A stretch of 6,367 nucleotides of DNA from JAZKBN01 sp040388605 (GTDB taxonomy: Bacteria > Bacteroidota > Bacteroidia > Cytophagales > Flexibacteraceae), in the NCBI GenBank assembly GCA_040388605.1, contig JAZKBN010000029.1, positions 1-6,367 on the forward strand, given 5' to 3'. A model generated the notes under the pieces. The model saw only the letters and a program-made list of their open reading frames with translations, searched no databases and was not told the origin of the DNA. Numbering within the stretch: the stretch's first letter is position 1; each line of letters opens with the position of its first letter. Below are positions 5,837 through 6,367 of this stretch, in pieces. The position numbers and the translations under genes were made by a program.

Positions 5837-6367
5837 TCACTCTTTTTCGCCGGAGTCTAATAATTCAAGCACTTCCTCAATAGCGCTGTAAATAATACTG
5901 AGCTCGGCTTGGGTAATTATGTAAGGCGGCAAAATGTAAATGATATTGCCAAGTGGCCTAAGCAGGATGCCGCGTTCAAGGAAGAAATTATAGAGCATAT
6001 CGCGAATGTTGCTGAAGTAGCTTTTGCCGGTGCCGTCGTTGAGCTCAATGGCTATAATAGTTCCTAAAACCCTGAGTGCATTTACATTCCTGTGGGTTCT
6101 TGTTTTGTGAGCAAAACCTTTATGTGCTGTTTCAATTTGCCGGCGTGCGTTGCTGCATTCTTCGCTTAAAAGAATGTTGAGACCTGCGAGGGCAGCGGCG
6201 CAGGTGAGGGGGTTGGCCGTATATGAATGTCCGTGAAAGAAAGTTTTTTGAGGCTCGGCGCTCATAAAGGCCTCGGCTATGCGGGCATTGCAGGCGGTTA
6301 GTCCCATAGCCATCATGCCTGCGGTAAGGCCCTTGCTCATGCAGATAATATCGGGCTTATGCTGAAG
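5837..6367 (-). CDS. bioA: Adenosylmethionine-8-amino-7-oxononanoate aminotransferase (BioA), 3' part
   Basis: BioA is a cytoplasmic PLP enzyme that moves the amino group of S-adenosylmethionine to 7-keto-8-aminopelargonic acid, giving 7,8-diaminopelargonic acid in biotin synthesis. The frame is open to the right edge, where it reads LQHKPDIICMSKGLT, so the Met at 6340 is internal and the gene starts outside; about 176 of the usual 420-430 residues are visible. The SKGLT lysine (6332-6334) is the expected PLP Schiff-base residue (Lys274 in E. coli BioA). FFHGHSYTANPLTCAAA matches the E. coli MHGPTFMGNPLACAAA block, with Ser in the phosphate-contact Thr position. The C-terminal RPLGNIIYILPPYIIT carries the Arg equivalent to E. 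coli Arg391, which binds the substrate carboxylate; the RPxGxxIYxxPPYII form separates BioA from other class III aminotransferases. The segment after the lysine reads TAGMM rather than the common TGGxM. Upstream bio genes, if any, lie beyond the window. Confidence 0.93.
   Translation of the reverse strand, partial: LQHKPDIICMSKGLTAGMMAMGLTACNARIAEAFMSAEPQKTFFHGHSYTANPLTCAAALAGLNILLSEECSNARRQIETAHKGFAHKTRTHRNVNALRVLGTIIAIELNDGTGKSYFSNIRDMLYNFFLERGILLRPLGNIIYILPPYIITQAELSIIYSAIEEVLELLDSGEKE

Overview
The window looks like chromosomal DNA from a member of the Bacteroidota. Three independent signs agree: a giant secreted protein ending in a gliding-motility-type (T9SS type B) C-terminal sorting domain, the remnant of a coiled-coil plus LuxR-like helix-turn-helix regulator of a kind common in that phylum, and a biotin-synthesis aminotransferase of ordinary bacterial type. 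No rRNA, tRNA, CRISPR array, insertion sequence or phage gene was seen.

Layout. Positions 1-4859 (+) hold the 3' part of one very large gene. Its frame is already open at the left edge, so the true start lies outside. The visible protein (about 1,618 residues) begins in the tail of a LamG-like jellyroll, passes through a divergent region, then twelve PKD/Ig-like modules each carrying a Cys-Trp-Cys signature, then two fibronectin-III-like domains, and ends in the sorting domain. Positions 4860-5262 contain no convincing gene, but they do contain a strong symmetrical terminator hairpin (5191-5233) and faint traces of reading frames on both strands. Positions 5263-5784 (+) hold the C-terminal end of a regulator (coiled coil plus helix-turn-helix) with no credible start and its sensor half missing, most likely a decayed remnant. 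A short convergent gap with a hairpin follows, then the 3' end of bioA on the minus strand (5837-6367), whose 5' end lies beyond the right edge.

How they work together. No functional link between the genes is evident. The surface protein is a cell-envelope or secreted product, BioA is housekeeping biotin synthesis, and the space between them looks like a site of gene erosion. I see no convincing new defence, mobile or biosynthetic system here. The points most worth following are the regular module architecture of the giant protein, the broken regulator, and an orphan terminator that may close a short unrecognised transcription unit.
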